Positions 1 through 8,642 of a stretch of DNA of 64,000 nt are shown here, piece after piece. The stretch is from assembly GCF_004804355.1 (NCBI RefSeq), contig NZ_SRWZ01000002.1:248001-312000 (forward strand), in the 5' to 3' direction. This DNA comes from Cognatitamlana onchidii. GTDB lineage: Bacteria > Bacteroidota > Bacteroidia > Flavobacteriales > Flavobacteriaceae. The position numbers and the translations under genes are program-made. How positions within the stretch are numbered: position 1 is the first letter of the stretch; the number at the start of each line of letters is the position of its first letter. The notes below the pieces were generated by a model. The model did not search any database and was not told the origin of the DNA. It saw nothing but the letters and a program-made list of their open reading frames with translations.

Positions 1-2690
1 ATTAAAAATACAAAGATTAGTGAAAAGGTCAATATAATGCCTAAAGAGCCGGAAGCCTTATTCTCTTGAAAAGACATGGCATTCCAAGAGGTTGTCATAT
101 CATCAGGAAGAACCTCGGATGCCACTTCTTTAAGAGCAGCCATGGCCTGCGATGATGAATAACCTGGAGCAGGTCCTCCAGTAACTTCTACAGACCTAAA
201 TAAATTAAAGCGAGTAGTATAGTCTGGACCAGAAGCAGGCTTAATAGTCGCCAAGGTAGAGAGCGGAACCATTTCATCTTCAGAATTTTTAATAAAGAAA
301 TTTTCTATTTGAGATTCGTCAACTCTATACTCACTTTCGGCTTGAATATAGGTTTTATAAAGCCTTCCAAATTTTGTAAAATCGTTAACATAAGAACCTC
401 CCATAAAAGCTCCAACAGTCGTATACAAATCGTTAAGGGGGACACCTAATTTTAATGCCTTTTCTTTATTAATATCCATAAATCGCTGTGGAACTGCACT
501 TTGAAAAGTAGTGAAAGCCTTTCCTATTTCTGGACGGGCGTTGGCAGCGGCAATAAATTTGCCTACATTCTCCGATAAGTAACTAGGCGTATTTCCTCCC
601 TTGTCTTGAAGCATAATACTAAAACCAGAGCCATTACCCAACCCTGGAATGGCTGGGGGGCCAAACGCAAAAGCTTGTGCGCCATTTATTTGAGTGGCCA
701 ACGCTATGTTAACGCGATCAATAATTTCTTTTGCAGAGGCATCTCTATTTCCCCATTCGGTTAGCGTTACAAACATAAAAGCATTGTTTGTAGCCATAGA
801 ACCAGAAAGTAAACTATATCCTGTGGCATTTGTAACGTATTCAACCTCGGGAATATTCATAAGAATTTGTTCTACCCGACTACCAATTTCATCGGTTCTT
901 TGAAGCGATGCAGCATTTGGTAATTGTACATTAACATAAAAGTAGCCCATGTCTTCCTCGGGTATAAAGCCTCCAGGAACTAATTTTCCGAAGAAACCAG
1001 CACCAATGGTTAGAATGATAATAAAAACAACTCCACGTTTTATTTTACCAGTTAGAATGCTGGTATACGAGGTGTAACTGTCTGTTGTTTTTCCAATAAA
1101 CTTATTAAAGCTTGTAAAGAACCTGCCAAGTAAACCACCATATGGAGATGGTTTTTTTAATAATATAGAACATAATGCAGGGCTTAATGTTAGGGCGTTA
1201 ACGGAAGAGACTAATACAGATACCACAATAGTGATAGCAAATTGCTGGTACAAAATACCAGTTATTCCTGCCATGGCCGCCACAGGTATAAATACGGCAA
1301 CTAGTACTAATGTTGTAGCTATAATCGGTGCCGTTACTTTTCTCATAGCTTCAAGCGTAGCTTCTTTGGCAGTCATACCTTGTTCTATATTTACTTGAAC
1401 AGCCTCTACCACTACAATGGCATCATCTACAACAATACCAATGGCTAAAACCAAACCTAAAAGCGATAATACATTAATGGTGAAACCTAGCATTGGAAAA
1501 AATATAAATGCACCAATTAATGATACTGGTATGGCCAGTGTAGGAATTAAAGTAGCTCGCCAATCTTGTATAAAAACAAAAACGACCAAGATTACTAGTA
1601 TGAGGGCAACAATGAGTGTGACTATAATATCTTTTATACCAGCGGTAATAGGGAGCGTGGAATCTAAAGAAACATCATAGGTCATGCCATCTGGAAAACT
1701 TTTACTAAGTTCATCAATTTCCATTTTAATGTTTTCTGCAAGTTCTACGGCATTGGAACCTGGTGCCTGATATAATGCTACAATAGCCGAAGGTTTGGAG
1801 GTTTTATCTTTTCCTTCTAGGTTAACTCCAAGCCTGGGAATCATGCTATAGGTTTCAGTACCAAGGGCCACGCGAGCAACATCTCCAATTTTAACTTGAG
1901 ATCCGTCTGGTAATGTTCTAATAACAATATCTTCAAAAGCTTCTGCTGAATTAAATCGTTCTGGTAACCTAACAGTATATGTAAACTCTGTTCCGGGAGG
2001 TGCTGGTTCAGCGCCAAACTTACCCCCAGGTACAATAACATTTTGCTCGTTTATGGCATTAACTATTTCGGGAACTGTAATACCACGAATAGCTAGTAAA
2101 TCTGGTTTAATCCATATTCTCATGGAGTAATTGGAAGCCCCCATAACGTCAACACGGCCAATACCTGGTACTCTTGCTAGTCTGTCTTTTATGTTAATTA
2201 ATCCGTAGTTACCCAAAAATTCCGCTGTATTATGAGCTGGATTACTAGTTGTAAGGGTAACTAACATTAAAATATTTGGCAGCGACTTTTTGGTGGTAAC
2301 CCCATACTGGGTTACAGAGGCCGGTAGTTTAGCTGTAGACGCTGATACACGGTTTTGAGCCAGTACCGTATTCATGTCAGGATCTGTACCTACATCAAAA
2401 GAAACTTGTACAACCATGCTTCCATCGTTGGCATTTGTAGATTTCATATAAATCATGTTGTCTACACCATTCATTTCCTGTTCAATAGGGGTGGCAACAG
2501 ATTCTTCCACATTTAAGGCATTCGCTCCAGTGTAAGATGCTCTCACTTCCACTATGGGAGGTGTAAGGTTGGGGTACTGCTCAATGGCAAGTCCAATAAC
2601 AGAAACACCGCCTACAATTACTATAACTATGGCAATTACCATAGCTACAATAGGGCGGTGAACAAAAAAATTACCTTTATTTTCCGCCAT
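1..2690 (-). CDS. RND efflux pump, AcrB/MexF-type inner-membrane transporter (3' end cut by window edge)
   Basis: Translation of the minus strand from the ATG at 2690 stays open for 896 codons to base 1, so the C-terminal part (roughly 150 residues of a usual ~1050) lies outside the window. The N-terminus shows the standard first transmembrane helix after a short cytoplasmic start (FFVHRPIVAMVIAIVIVIVG), then the porter domain. The fourth-helix signature LAIGIVVDDAIVVVE carries the paired Asp residues of the RND proton relay. The protein would act as a proton/drug antiporter in the inner membrane, trimeric with the lipoprotein encoded just upstream. Its start codon is two bases after the stop of that gene, so the two are translationally coupled. 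An outer-membrane factor would be expected beyond the window. It shows no link to the polysaccharide loci; the substrate cannot be told from the sequence. Confidence 0.93.
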   Translation of the reverse strand, partial: MAENKGNFFVHRPIVAMVIAIVIVIVGGVSVIGLAIEQYPNLTPPIVEVRASYTGANALNVEESVATPIEQEMNGVDNMIYMKSTNANDGSMVVQVSFDVGTDPDMNTVLAQNRVSASTAKLPASVTQYGVTTKKSLPNILMLVTLTTSNPAHNTAEFLGNYGLINIKDRLARVPGIGRVDVMGASNYSMRIWIKPDLLAIRGITVPEIVNAINEQNVIVPGGKFGAEPAPPGTEFTYTVRLPERFNSAEAFEDIVIRTLPDGSQVKIGDVARVALGTETYSMIPRLGVNLEGKDKTSKPSAIVALYQAPGSNAVELAENIKMEIDELSKSFPDGMTYDVSLDSTLPITAGIKDIIVTLIVALILVILVVFVFIQDWRATLIPTLAIPVSLIGAFIFFPMLGFTINVLSLLGLVLAIGIVVDDAIVVVEAVQVNIEQGMTAKEATLEAMRKVTAPIIATTLVLVAVFIPVAAMAGITGILYQQFAITIVVSVLVSSVNALTLSPALCSILLKKPSPYGGLLGRFFTSFNKFIGKTTDSYTSYTSILTGKIKRGVVFIIILTIGAGFFGKLVPGGFIPEEDMGYFYVNVQLPNAASLQRTDEIGSRVEQILMNIPEVEYVTNATGYSLLSGSMATNNAFMFVTLTEWGNRDASAKEIIDRVNIALATQINGAQAFAFGPPAIPGLGNGSGFSIMLQDKGGNTPSYLSENVGKFIAAANARPEIGKAFTTFQSAVPQRFMDINKEKALKLGVPLNDLYTTVGAFMGGSYVNDFTKFGRLYKTYIQAESEYRVDESQIENFFIKNSEDEMVPLSTLATIKPASGPDYTTRFNLFRSVEVTGGPAPGYSSSQAMAALKEVASEVLPDDMTTSWNAMSFQENKASGSLGIILTFSLIFVFL

Positions 2691-2692
2691 AT

Positions 2693-3847
2693 TTATTCAG
2701 CTGTTTTACTTTTAAATTCGCTTTCAACAGGAATCACGGTCATGCCCGTTTTAACTTTTTGCAAGGCATCTATAATGACTTTATTACCGTGCTTTAAACC
2801 TTCTTCTATAATGACAAGGTCTCCCATTTTTGTTCCAATTTTTACTGGATTCGATACTACTTTGTTGTCATTGTCAACAATCATTACGCTATATTGTCCT
2901 TGTAATTCGATAAGACAACGTTGAGGTATTATTATTGCATCTTTAGCAACCGTTAGTTGGAGTCTAACTTTCGCATAAAGTCCTGGACGTAAAATTTTTG
3001 AAGGATTAGGAAAACTTGCCTGAATAAGTAAAGATCCAGTTGTGGTATTTATTTGACTGTTAACGAAATCGATAGTTCCTTTATGTTCAAACAAGGTGCC
3101 ATCGGCCAAAAGAAGTTCTACATTAGGTTTTATATTGCCTTCGTGAACGTCTTTTGAAACCTCCTCTGCCGTCTTGTTAGCATGATATTCTCTGGCCAAC
3201 TCAAGGTATTTAGATTCTGAAATTGAAAATTGAACTCTTACTGTGTCAATCCTTGATACGGTATTTAGGATAACTGGATTAGGACTTTTTCCAACATATT
3301 CGCCTTCTCTAGCTTCTGTTTTTCCTATTAACCCATCAATAGGAGAGGTGATTTGAGTATAGCCTAATTTAATCCTAGACTGCTTTAAATTGGCATTAGC
3401 GGCATCAACAGACGAAATTGATGCCTCATAGGTAGCCTTGGCAGCATCAAGATCACTTTTACTTACAGCATTTATTTTGGCAAGTGGCTCGTATCTTTCA
3501 AGTTCATTTTTGGCATTTACTAGCATGGTTTCAGCTTGTGCTAAGCCACTTCGTTTCTCGGCAACTTCTGCCAAATAAGGGTCTTGATCAATACTGTATA
3601 GCAGCTGTCCCTTTTTTACTTGTGTGCCTTCTTCAAAAGATATTTTTTCAAGATAGCCATCAACGCGTGCCCTTATAGGAATATCTTTTAAGCCATAAAT
3701 TTGTCCAACTAGTTCATTGTAAACAGGGACATCTTCTTTTTTTGCCTCAATCACGGGAATTTCTTGGGGAGGTCTTGTTTCTTGGGCTTGGTCATTTTTA
3801 CAACTATAAAACAAGCATGCCACGGCGCAAAGTATAGTATATTTCAT
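2693..3847 (-). CDS. RND efflux periplasmic adaptor (membrane-fusion) lipoprotein
   Basis: A 384-residue member of the HlyD/AcrA adaptor family. A lipoprotein signal ends at Cys16 (LFYSC). It is followed by the biotinyl-lipoyl-like half (residues about 45-80), a helical hairpin rich in Ala/Glu/Lys (about 85-155), the second lipoyl half (TSPIDGLIGK), the beta-barrel and the membrane-proximal domain ending near residue 375. It would bridge the inner-membrane pump encoded directly downstream to an outer-membrane channel. The gene is first in its operon and has a good promoter just upstream on the same strand. The neighbouring GntR-type gene is divergent and separated by 423 bases. Family assignment is firm; the transported compound is unknown. 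Confidence 0.92.
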   Translation of the reverse strand: MKYTILCAVACLFYSCKNDQAQETRPPQEIPVIEAKKEDVPVYNELVGQIYGLKDIPIRARVDGYLEKISFEEGTQVKKGQLLYSIDQDPYLAEVAEKRSGLAQAETMLVNAKNELERYEPLAKINAVSKSDLDAAKATYEASISSVDAANANLKQSRIKLGYTQITSPIDGLIGKTEAREGEYVGKSPNPVILNTVSRIDTVRVQFSISESKYLELAREYHANKTAEEVSKDVHEGNIKPNVELLLADGTLFEHKGTIDFVNSQINTTTGSLLIQASFPNPSKILRPGLYAKVRLQLTVAKDAIIIPQRCLIELQGQYSVMIVDNDNKVVSNPVKIGTKMGDLVIIEEGLKHGNKVIIDALQKVKTGMTVIPVESEFKSKTAE

Positions 3848-3866
3848 AAGTGAATTACAATTATAT

Positions 3867-3897
3867 CAAATGTAGAAAATAAAAAGGCGCCTACAAA
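3867..3897 (-). promoter_or_regulatory. Canonical Bacteroidota promoter for the efflux operon
   Basis: Read on the minus strand, a TTTG element (3897-3894) is followed after 19 bases by TACATTTG (3874-3867). This is a perfect match to the TTTG-N19-TAnnTTTG consensus of Bacteroidota primary sigma factor promoters. The predicted start would lie near 3861, giving a leader of about 14 bases. No CAGGAY element is present, so this promoter differs from those of the polysaccharide genes. The rest of the 3848-4270 gap is AT-rich and holds only the GntR promoter. Confidence 0.6.
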
Positions 3898-4173
3898 GAA
3901 AAGTTGGTCTAAGGTTTTTTTTTATGATGAAGGGTTTAAATTTAAGAGCAAAGCAAAGAGTAAAGAGTAATATAGCTTACTTAATTAATATGGGCAGCAA
4001 GTTATTTGAGATTTAAAAAAAAAGAATAAGTAGGTTTTATAAATTATTAATGATTAGTGGCTAATTTCAAAGAAATTAAACTGCTAGATTTGTATATTTT
4101 TTAAAAATATTTATTCTTGATTCTCACGAAGTTAAGCAATTATATCAAAAAATTATTTTTGATTCCGAAAGTA

Positions 4174-4208
4174 CAGGATAGATATGTCGTTTTAATATAA
4201 TTTCTTTG
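4174..4208 (+). promoter_or_regulatory. CAGGAY-type regulated promoter of the GntR gene (site A)
   Basis: CAGGAT at 4174-4179 lies 21 bases upstream of TTTCTTTG (4201-4208), one mismatch from TAnnTTTG. The spacing is identical to the other copies in this window (5323, 27377, 38879, 39073, 59254). Only one clear copy of the hexamer is present here. The predicted start near 4214 gives a leader of about 57 bases to the ATG at 4271. The regulator gene would therefore belong to the regulon. Confidence 0.5.
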
Positions 4209-4270
4209 AAAGAATAAAGCTTCGGTTTTATTAACCATTTGTAAACCAAACTAGTGCGAGTTCCAGAAAA

Positions 4271-5275
4271 ATGATTGACCAAAAAGTTATTCTTAGGGAT
4301 ATTAATAAAAATAATGTTCCCAAATATATAAAGGTGGTTAACGCCTTCAAAGAATCTATAGAAGCTAATGTTTTTAAGGCAGGAGATAGTATACCGTCAA
4401 TTAACGAATTTAGCAAAGATTACAGTATCTCGCGTGATACTGTTTTTAAAGCTTATACGCTTCTCAAAAAGCAAGGTTATATTAAGGCAACTCCCAACAA
4501 GGGTTACTACATAAGTGAAAGTCAAAAGCGGGTATTATTACTTATCAGTACCTTTAAAGCATATAAAGAGGTTTTTTATCATTCTTTTATGAGTTATATG
4601 TCTGATAATGTTATTGTTGATTTGCAATTTCATCATTATAATATTAAGAATTTTAAATCTATGTTAAATCCAGATAACGGCAAGTATTACAAATACGTTG
4701 TTATGGGTTTTGATCATCCGGAGGTTACTAAAAGTCTTTCACAAATAGATTCAGAAAAGCTTTTGTTAATCGATTGGAAAGCTAATTTAGGTTGTTCGGG
4801 TAATTTTGTGTTTCAAGATTTTGGTGAGGCCTTTTATTCTGCGCTCCAAAAAGCATCAAAACAATTACACAAATACAAAGCCTTAAGTTTTGTGTATCCA
4901 GAATTTACAAATCATCCAATTGAAAGTGTGGAGTATTTCAAGAAGTTTTGTGCTAATTACAATTTTAAATATTCTGTTTGTAATAACTCTAAAGATTTAA
5001 AAGTAACACAGGGTACCGCTTATATCTGTGTTAATGATCGTATCCTGTATGAACTTCTAGAACAAACTACTGAAAAGGAATATGATTTGGGTACAGACGT
5101 TGGGATATTGTCTTATAACGATACACCACTAAAAAGATTTACATATAAGGGAATTTCTGTTATATCTATCGATTTCAAAGAGTTTGGTGCAAAAGTAGCT
5201 AGTTTTGTTACTTCTTCTAATCAACCCTTACAAACGTATTTAGATACACATCTAATCCTTCGAGATTCACTTTAA
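4271..5275 (+). CDS. GntR-type transcription regulator with LacI-like sensor domain
   Basis: A 334-residue soluble protein. Residues about 12-78 form a winged helix-turn-helix of the GntR family (AGDSIPSINEFSKDYSISRD, then KKQGYIKATPNKGYYI). Residues about 88-330 resemble the periplasmic-binding-protein/LacI-type effector domain used by AraR- and FucR-like GntR hybrids; the segment GTAYICVNDRILYELL is typical. Such proteins normally sense a sugar or sugar acid and bind palindromic operators. It sits directly upstream of the uronate-catabolism operon on the same strand, so a uronate breakdown product is the likely effector (inference). A candidate palindrome, TTGTACAA at 5461-5468, lies in the leader of that operon. 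Its own promoter has the CAGGAY element shared by the ulvan-type operons. Confidence 0.85.
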   Translation: MIDQKVILRDINKNNVPKYIKVVNAFKESIEANVFKAGDSIPSINEFSKDYSISRDTVFKAYTLLKKQGYIKATPNKGYYISESQKRVLLLISTFKAYKEVFYHSFMSYMSDNVIVDLQFHHYNIKNFKSMLNPDNGKYYKYVVMGFDHPEVTKSLSQIDSEKLLLIDWKANLGCSGNFVFQDFGEAFYSALQKASKQLHKYKALSFVYPEFTNHPIESVEYFKKFCANYNFKYSVCNNSKDLKVTQGTAYICVNDRILYELLEQTTEKEYDLGTDVGILSYNDTPLKRFTYKGISVISIDFKEFGAKVASFVTSSNQPLQTYLDTHLILRDSL

Positions 5276-5312
5276 ACCATCTTTTAAAAGTTTTGTTTTT
5301 TGCTTGCGAATA

Positions 5313-5357
5313 CAGGACAGAGCAGGACGGCATCCTGTAGGGTGTTGGATATATTTG
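5313..5357 (+). promoter_or_regulatory. CAGGAY-type regulated promoter of the uronate operon (site B)
   Basis: Two direct copies of CAGGAC start at 5313 and 5323, exactly 10 bases apart. An inverted copy follows (ATCCTG, 5332-5337). The second direct copy is 21 bases upstream of TATATTTG (5350-5357), a perfect TAnnTTTG -7 box. The predicted start is near 5363, leaving an unusually long leader of about 250 bases before the UxuB-type gene at 5614. This is the most complete promoter in the set. Confidence 0.65.
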
Positions 5358-5445
5358 TTTTACAAGAAAAAGTAAAACAGCAGGCTTTCGTTTTCTAACT
5401 AAATAAGCTGTAAGCAGGTTGAGCGATTCGTTTTGAAAGATTGTT

Positions 5446-5501
5446 ATACCAATGCTATAATTGTACAATTAAGGAGTGATAGCGTACAATTTTATTGGTA
5501 T
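5446..5501 (+). promoter_or_regulatory. Nested inverted repeats in the uronate operon leader, with a TTGTACAA palindrome
   Basis: ATACCAAT (5446-5453) pairs with ATTGGTAT (5494-5501), and inside it ATTGTAC (5460-5466) pairs with GTACAAT (5484-5490). The inner left arm is part of the perfect 8-bp palindrome TTGTACAA (5461-5468). The structure lies downstream of the predicted start, so it could fold in the RNA. It could equally be the DNA operator of the adjacent GntR-type regulator: TTGTAC/GTACAA half sites are also those of Bacillus AraR, a GntR-LacI hybrid. The rest of the 5276-5613 gap shows nothing else I can name. Confidence 0.4.
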
Positions 5502-5613
5502 CGCTTTTAATAATGGTTAGAATGGTATTATTTTGATATTCTGCTTGAAGGCTTAATGAAAAGCTAAAAGCGTCATTTAATTTAATTAATAAAAACAGAC
5601 AAATAAACTAATA

Positions 5614-6441
5614 ATGAGTAAAACAATTGTAATTACCGGAGCAGGAGGTGTTTTATGCGGTGCATTAGCAAAAGCCTTGGCAAAACAAGGGAATAAAATA
5701 GCGCTTTTGGATTTAAATAAAGATGCAGCTATTCAAATGGCAGACGAAATTAATAAGGATGGAGGAGATGCCGTTGGTGTTGAGGCTAATGTTCTAGAAA
5801 AGGAATCATTGGTTAACGCAAAGGATGAAGTAGAGAAAGCTTTTGGTAAGTGCGATATTCTTATAAATGGAGCTGGAGGAAACCATCCTTTAGGAACAAC
5901 GTCTAATCCATTTTTAGAAGCGCAAGATTTAATCAATAAAAATGAAGGGTTTAAAACCTTTTTTGATCTTGATCCTAAAGGTATTCAGTTTGTATTTAAT
6001 TTAAATTTCATAGGAACCTTACTACCTACGCAGATTTTTGCCGAAGATATGGTTGGTAGAGAAGGTTGTAGTATATTAAATATTTCATCAATGAATGCTT
6101 TTACACCTTTAACAAAAATACCAGCTTATAGTGGAGCAAAGGCAGCCGTTTCAAATTTCACACAATGGTTAGCGGTGCATTTTTCAAAAGTAGGTATAAG
6201 AGTGAATGCGCTGGCGCCAGGTTTCTTTTTAACCGAACAGAATAGAACCTTATTAACAAATAGTGATGGTAGTTTAACGCCTAGAGGAAATCAAATAATA
6301 GATCAAACACCTATGGGGAAATTTGGTGAGCCCGAGGACTTAGTTGGAACTACTCTTTGGTTATGTGGAGAGGGAGCTTCGTTTGTAACGGGAGTTGTTG
6401 TGCCAATAGATGGTGGATTTAGTGCTTACAGTGGTGTTTAA
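5614..6441 (+). CDS. uxuB: D-mannonate oxidoreductase (fructuronate reductase), SDR type
   Basis: A 275-residue classical short-chain dehydrogenase. It has the nucleotide-binding TGAGGVLCGALA near the N-terminus, NGAGG in place of NNAG, the catalytic Ser in ISSMNAF, and YSGAK supplying Tyr and Lys. The insert around residues 100-125 and the C-terminal GGFSAYSGV are typical of the mannonate oxidoreductase branch rather than of 3-ketoacyl-ACP reductases. It would interconvert D-fructuronate and D-mannonate with NAD(P)H, between UxaC and UxuA in glucuronate breakdown; both partners are in the same operon. It is first in the operon, seven bases before the next gene. It is not homologous to the long-chain UxuB of E. 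coli, so the symbol is by function. Substrate is inferred from family and context. Confidence 0.85.
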   Translation: MSKTIVITGAGGVLCGALAKALAKQGNKIALLDLNKDAAIQMADEINKDGGDAVGVEANVLEKESLVNAKDEVEKAFGKCDILINGAGGNHPLGTTSNPFLEAQDLINKNEGFKTFFDLDPKGIQFVFNLNFIGTLLPTQIFAEDMVGREGCSILNISSMNAFTPLTKIPAYSGAKAAVSNFTQWLAVHFSKVGIRVNALAPGFFLTEQNRTLLTNSDGSLTPRGNQIIDQTPMGKFGEPEDLVGTTLWLCGEGASFVTGVVVPIDGGFSAYSGV

Positions 6442-6448
6442 TTTTTAA

Positions 6449-7429
6449 ATGGTCAAAAAGAAAGTGGCAGAAGAAATAGTTAAGTGGGGAATTATTGGAT
6501 GTGGAGATGTGGCTGAAGTTAAAAGTGGACCAGCATTTCAAAACAGCCAGAGTTCTGAGTTAGTTGCTGTAATGCGCCGTAATGCCAGTTTGGCTGAAGA
6601 CTTTGCTAAAAGGCATAATGTGCCACATTGGTATAGTAGTGCTAACGATCTTCTTAATCATGACGGTATAAATGCTGTTTATATAGCAACCCCACCTTCA
6701 ACTCATTTAGAATATGCCATAAAAGCCTTAAAAGCAGGGAAAAATGTGTATATTGAAAAGCCAATGGTGCTTAATATTACTGAAGCAAAAGAGTTGGAAA
6801 AAGCATTAAGCAATAGCAATCAAAGATTGGTAGTTGCTCATTATCGTAGGTTCCTTCCTATGTATTTAAAAGTTAAGGAACTTATTGAATCGGATGCTAT
6901 TGGAAATACTAAGTTTGTTGATCTAAGGTTTCTTCAGCCATATAATTTTAATGACAAGGCTACATGGAGATTAGACGAAGAAGTATCTGGCGGTGGTTAT
7001 TTTCACGATATTGCACCACATCAAATAGATTTAATGTATTATTTCTTTGGTGAGTATAAAAGAGCGGTTGGATTGTCTATAAATCAATCAAAAATTAATA
7101 AAGTAGATGATACTGTTAATGGCATTATTGATTTTAGTAACGGTACGCAATTTAGAGGTATGTGGTCTTTTGCGATTCCAGAATATCTGGAAGAAGATCG
7201 ATGCACAATTTATGGTGAACATGGAACAATTGAAATATCGTTTTATAATGATAGATTGATACTAAACTCGAGCAAAATAAACAGGACTTTTAATTTTAAA
7301 AACCCAGAAAATATTCAACAGCCGATGATACAGCAAACGGTTAACTATTTTCTCGGAAAACGAAGTAATCCCTGTCCGTTTGAAGATGGTCAATTAGTAA
7401 CTAAATTAATGGAAGAATTTACAAAATAA
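6449..7429 (+). CDS. Gfo/Idh/MocA family oxidoreductase
   Basis: A 326-residue cytoplasmic NAD(P)-dependent oxidoreductase. The Rossmann start WGIIGCGDVAEVKSGPA is at residues about 13-29, the conserved EKPM motif near residue 104, and the DIAPHQIDLMYYFFG motif of the C-terminal catalytic domain near residue 190. The family oxidizes, reduces or epimerizes sugars and sugar acids. The gene sits between the UxuB-type SDR and UxuA with short gaps (7 and 15 bases), so a uronate or a modified sugar of the same polymer is the likely substrate. No standard step of the KDG pathway needs this enzyme. It may feed a side sugar into the route or recycle cofactor; this is open. Confidence 0.8.
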   Translation: MVKKKVAEEIVKWGIIGCGDVAEVKSGPAFQNSQSSELVAVMRRNASLAEDFAKRHNVPHWYSSANDLLNHDGINAVYIATPPSTHLEYAIKALKAGKNVYIEKPMVLNITEAKELEKALSNSNQRLVVAHYRRFLPMYLKVKELIESDAIGNTKFVDLRFLQPYNFNDKATWRLDEEVSGGGYFHDIAPHQIDLMYYFFGEYKRAVGLSINQSKINKVDDTVNGIIDFSNGTQFRGMWSFAIPEYLEEDRCTIYGEHGTIEISFYNDRLILNSSKINRTFNFKNPENIQQPMIQQTVNYFLGKRSNPCPFEDGQLVTKLMEEFTK

Positions 7430-7444
7430 AGTAAACTAAAAGTA

Positions 7445-8620
7445 ATGGAACAAACATGGAGATGGTACGGGCCAAATGATCCTGTATCCTTATCAGATAT
7501 TAAACAAGCGGGCGCAACAGGCGTTGTTTCTGCATTACATCATATTCCTAATGGAGAAGTATGGACTGTAGAAGAAATTCAAAAACGGAAGACTATAATT
7601 GAAAACGAAGGCTTAACGTGGAGTGTTGTTGAAAGTATTCCGGTTCATGAAAATATAAAAACCCGTTCTGGAGCTTACCAAACGTATATCGAGCGTTATA
7701 AAGAAAGTATTGAAAATTTAGCACAATGTGGCGTAAACATTGTATGTTATAATTTTATGCCAGTATTGGATTGGACAAGAACAGATTTAGATTTTGAAGT
7801 AGAAGATGGTTCCAAAGCGTTGCGTTTCGATGTGATAGCTTTTGCGGCATTCGAATTGTTTTTGTTAAAACGACCAGGCGCAGCAGAAGTTTATTCCAAA
7901 GAGCAGCAAGAAGAAGCAAAGGCTTACGTAGATGGTCTCTCTGAAGATGCAAAAACTAGGCTAGTAAATAATATTATTGCTGGTTTGCCAGGTGCAGAGG
8001 AAGGATATACACTCGAGCAATTTCAAGAAATTTTAGATACCTACAAGGATATTGATGCCCAAAAACTGCGAGAAAATTTGGTGGATTTTTTAAAAGAGAT
8101 CATACCTGTTGCCTCTCAAAACAAGGTATTAATGTGTATACATCCAGATGATCCTCCTTACCCTATTTTAGGCTTGCCAAGGGTAGTTAGTACCGAAGAA
8201 GATTATGCCTATTTATTTAACAATGTTCCAGATAGAGCAAATGGTATTACATTTTGTACTGGATCCTTAGGAGTTAGAGAAGATAATAATTTGGTGCAAA
8301 TATTTAAGCGTTTTGCAGATCGTGCTCACTTTCTTCACTTGAGAAGTACAAAGCGCGATGCAGATGGGAATTTTTATGAGGCCAATCATCTTGATGGCGA
8401 TGTTGATATGTATAACGTCATGAAAGAAATTCTCCGTGAAGAAAAACGCAGACGTTCAGAAGGAAGAGTAGATCATGCTATTCCTGTAAGACCAGATCAT
8501 GGTCATCAAATGCTTGATGATTTACGCAAGAAAACCAATCCTGGATATTCTGGTATTGGAAGACTTCGTGGTTTGGCAGAATTAAGAGGTCTAGAGTATG
8601 GCCTAAAACAAACAGTATAA
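7445..8620 (+). CDS. uxuA: Mannonate dehydratase
   Basis: A 391-residue protein, close to the usual ~394 of UxuA. It begins with [16 protein letters not shown], typical of the family. It carries the metal-site segment [16 protein letters not shown] and later [11 protein letters not shown] near the C-terminus. It dehydrates D-mannonate to 2-keto-3-deoxy-D-gluconate and needs a divalent metal. It is the third gene of the uronate operon and receives its substrate from the SDR encoded two genes upstream. An insert around residues 150-215 rich in Glu and Lys is common in UxuA proteins. Assignment is firm. Confidence 0.95.
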   Translation: MEQTWRWYGPNDPVSLSDIKQAGATGVVSALHHIPNGEVWTVEEIQKRKTIIENEGLTWSVVESIPVHENIKTRSGAYQTYIERYKESIENLAQCGVNIVCYNFMPVLDWTRTDLDFEVEDGSKALRFDVIAFAAFELFLLKRPGAAEVYSKEQQEEAKAYVDGLSEDAKTRLVNNIIAGLPGAEEGYTLEQFQEILDTYKDIDAQKLRENLVDFLKEIIPVASQNKVLMCIHPDDPPYPILGLPRVVSTEEDYAYLFNNVPDRANGITFCTGSLGVREDNNLVQIFKRFADRAHFLHLRSTKRDADGNFYEANHLDGDVDMYNVMKEILREEKRRRSEGRVDHAIPVRPDHGHQMLDDLRKKTNPGYSGIGRLRGLAELRGLEYGLKQTV

Positions 8621-8642
8621 TAAATTCAAATGCATTAAAATA

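Noticed and set aside
1417-1680. 87-codon plus-strand frame
   Set aside because: It lies fully inside the minus-strand RND pump gene and is a shadow of its codons.
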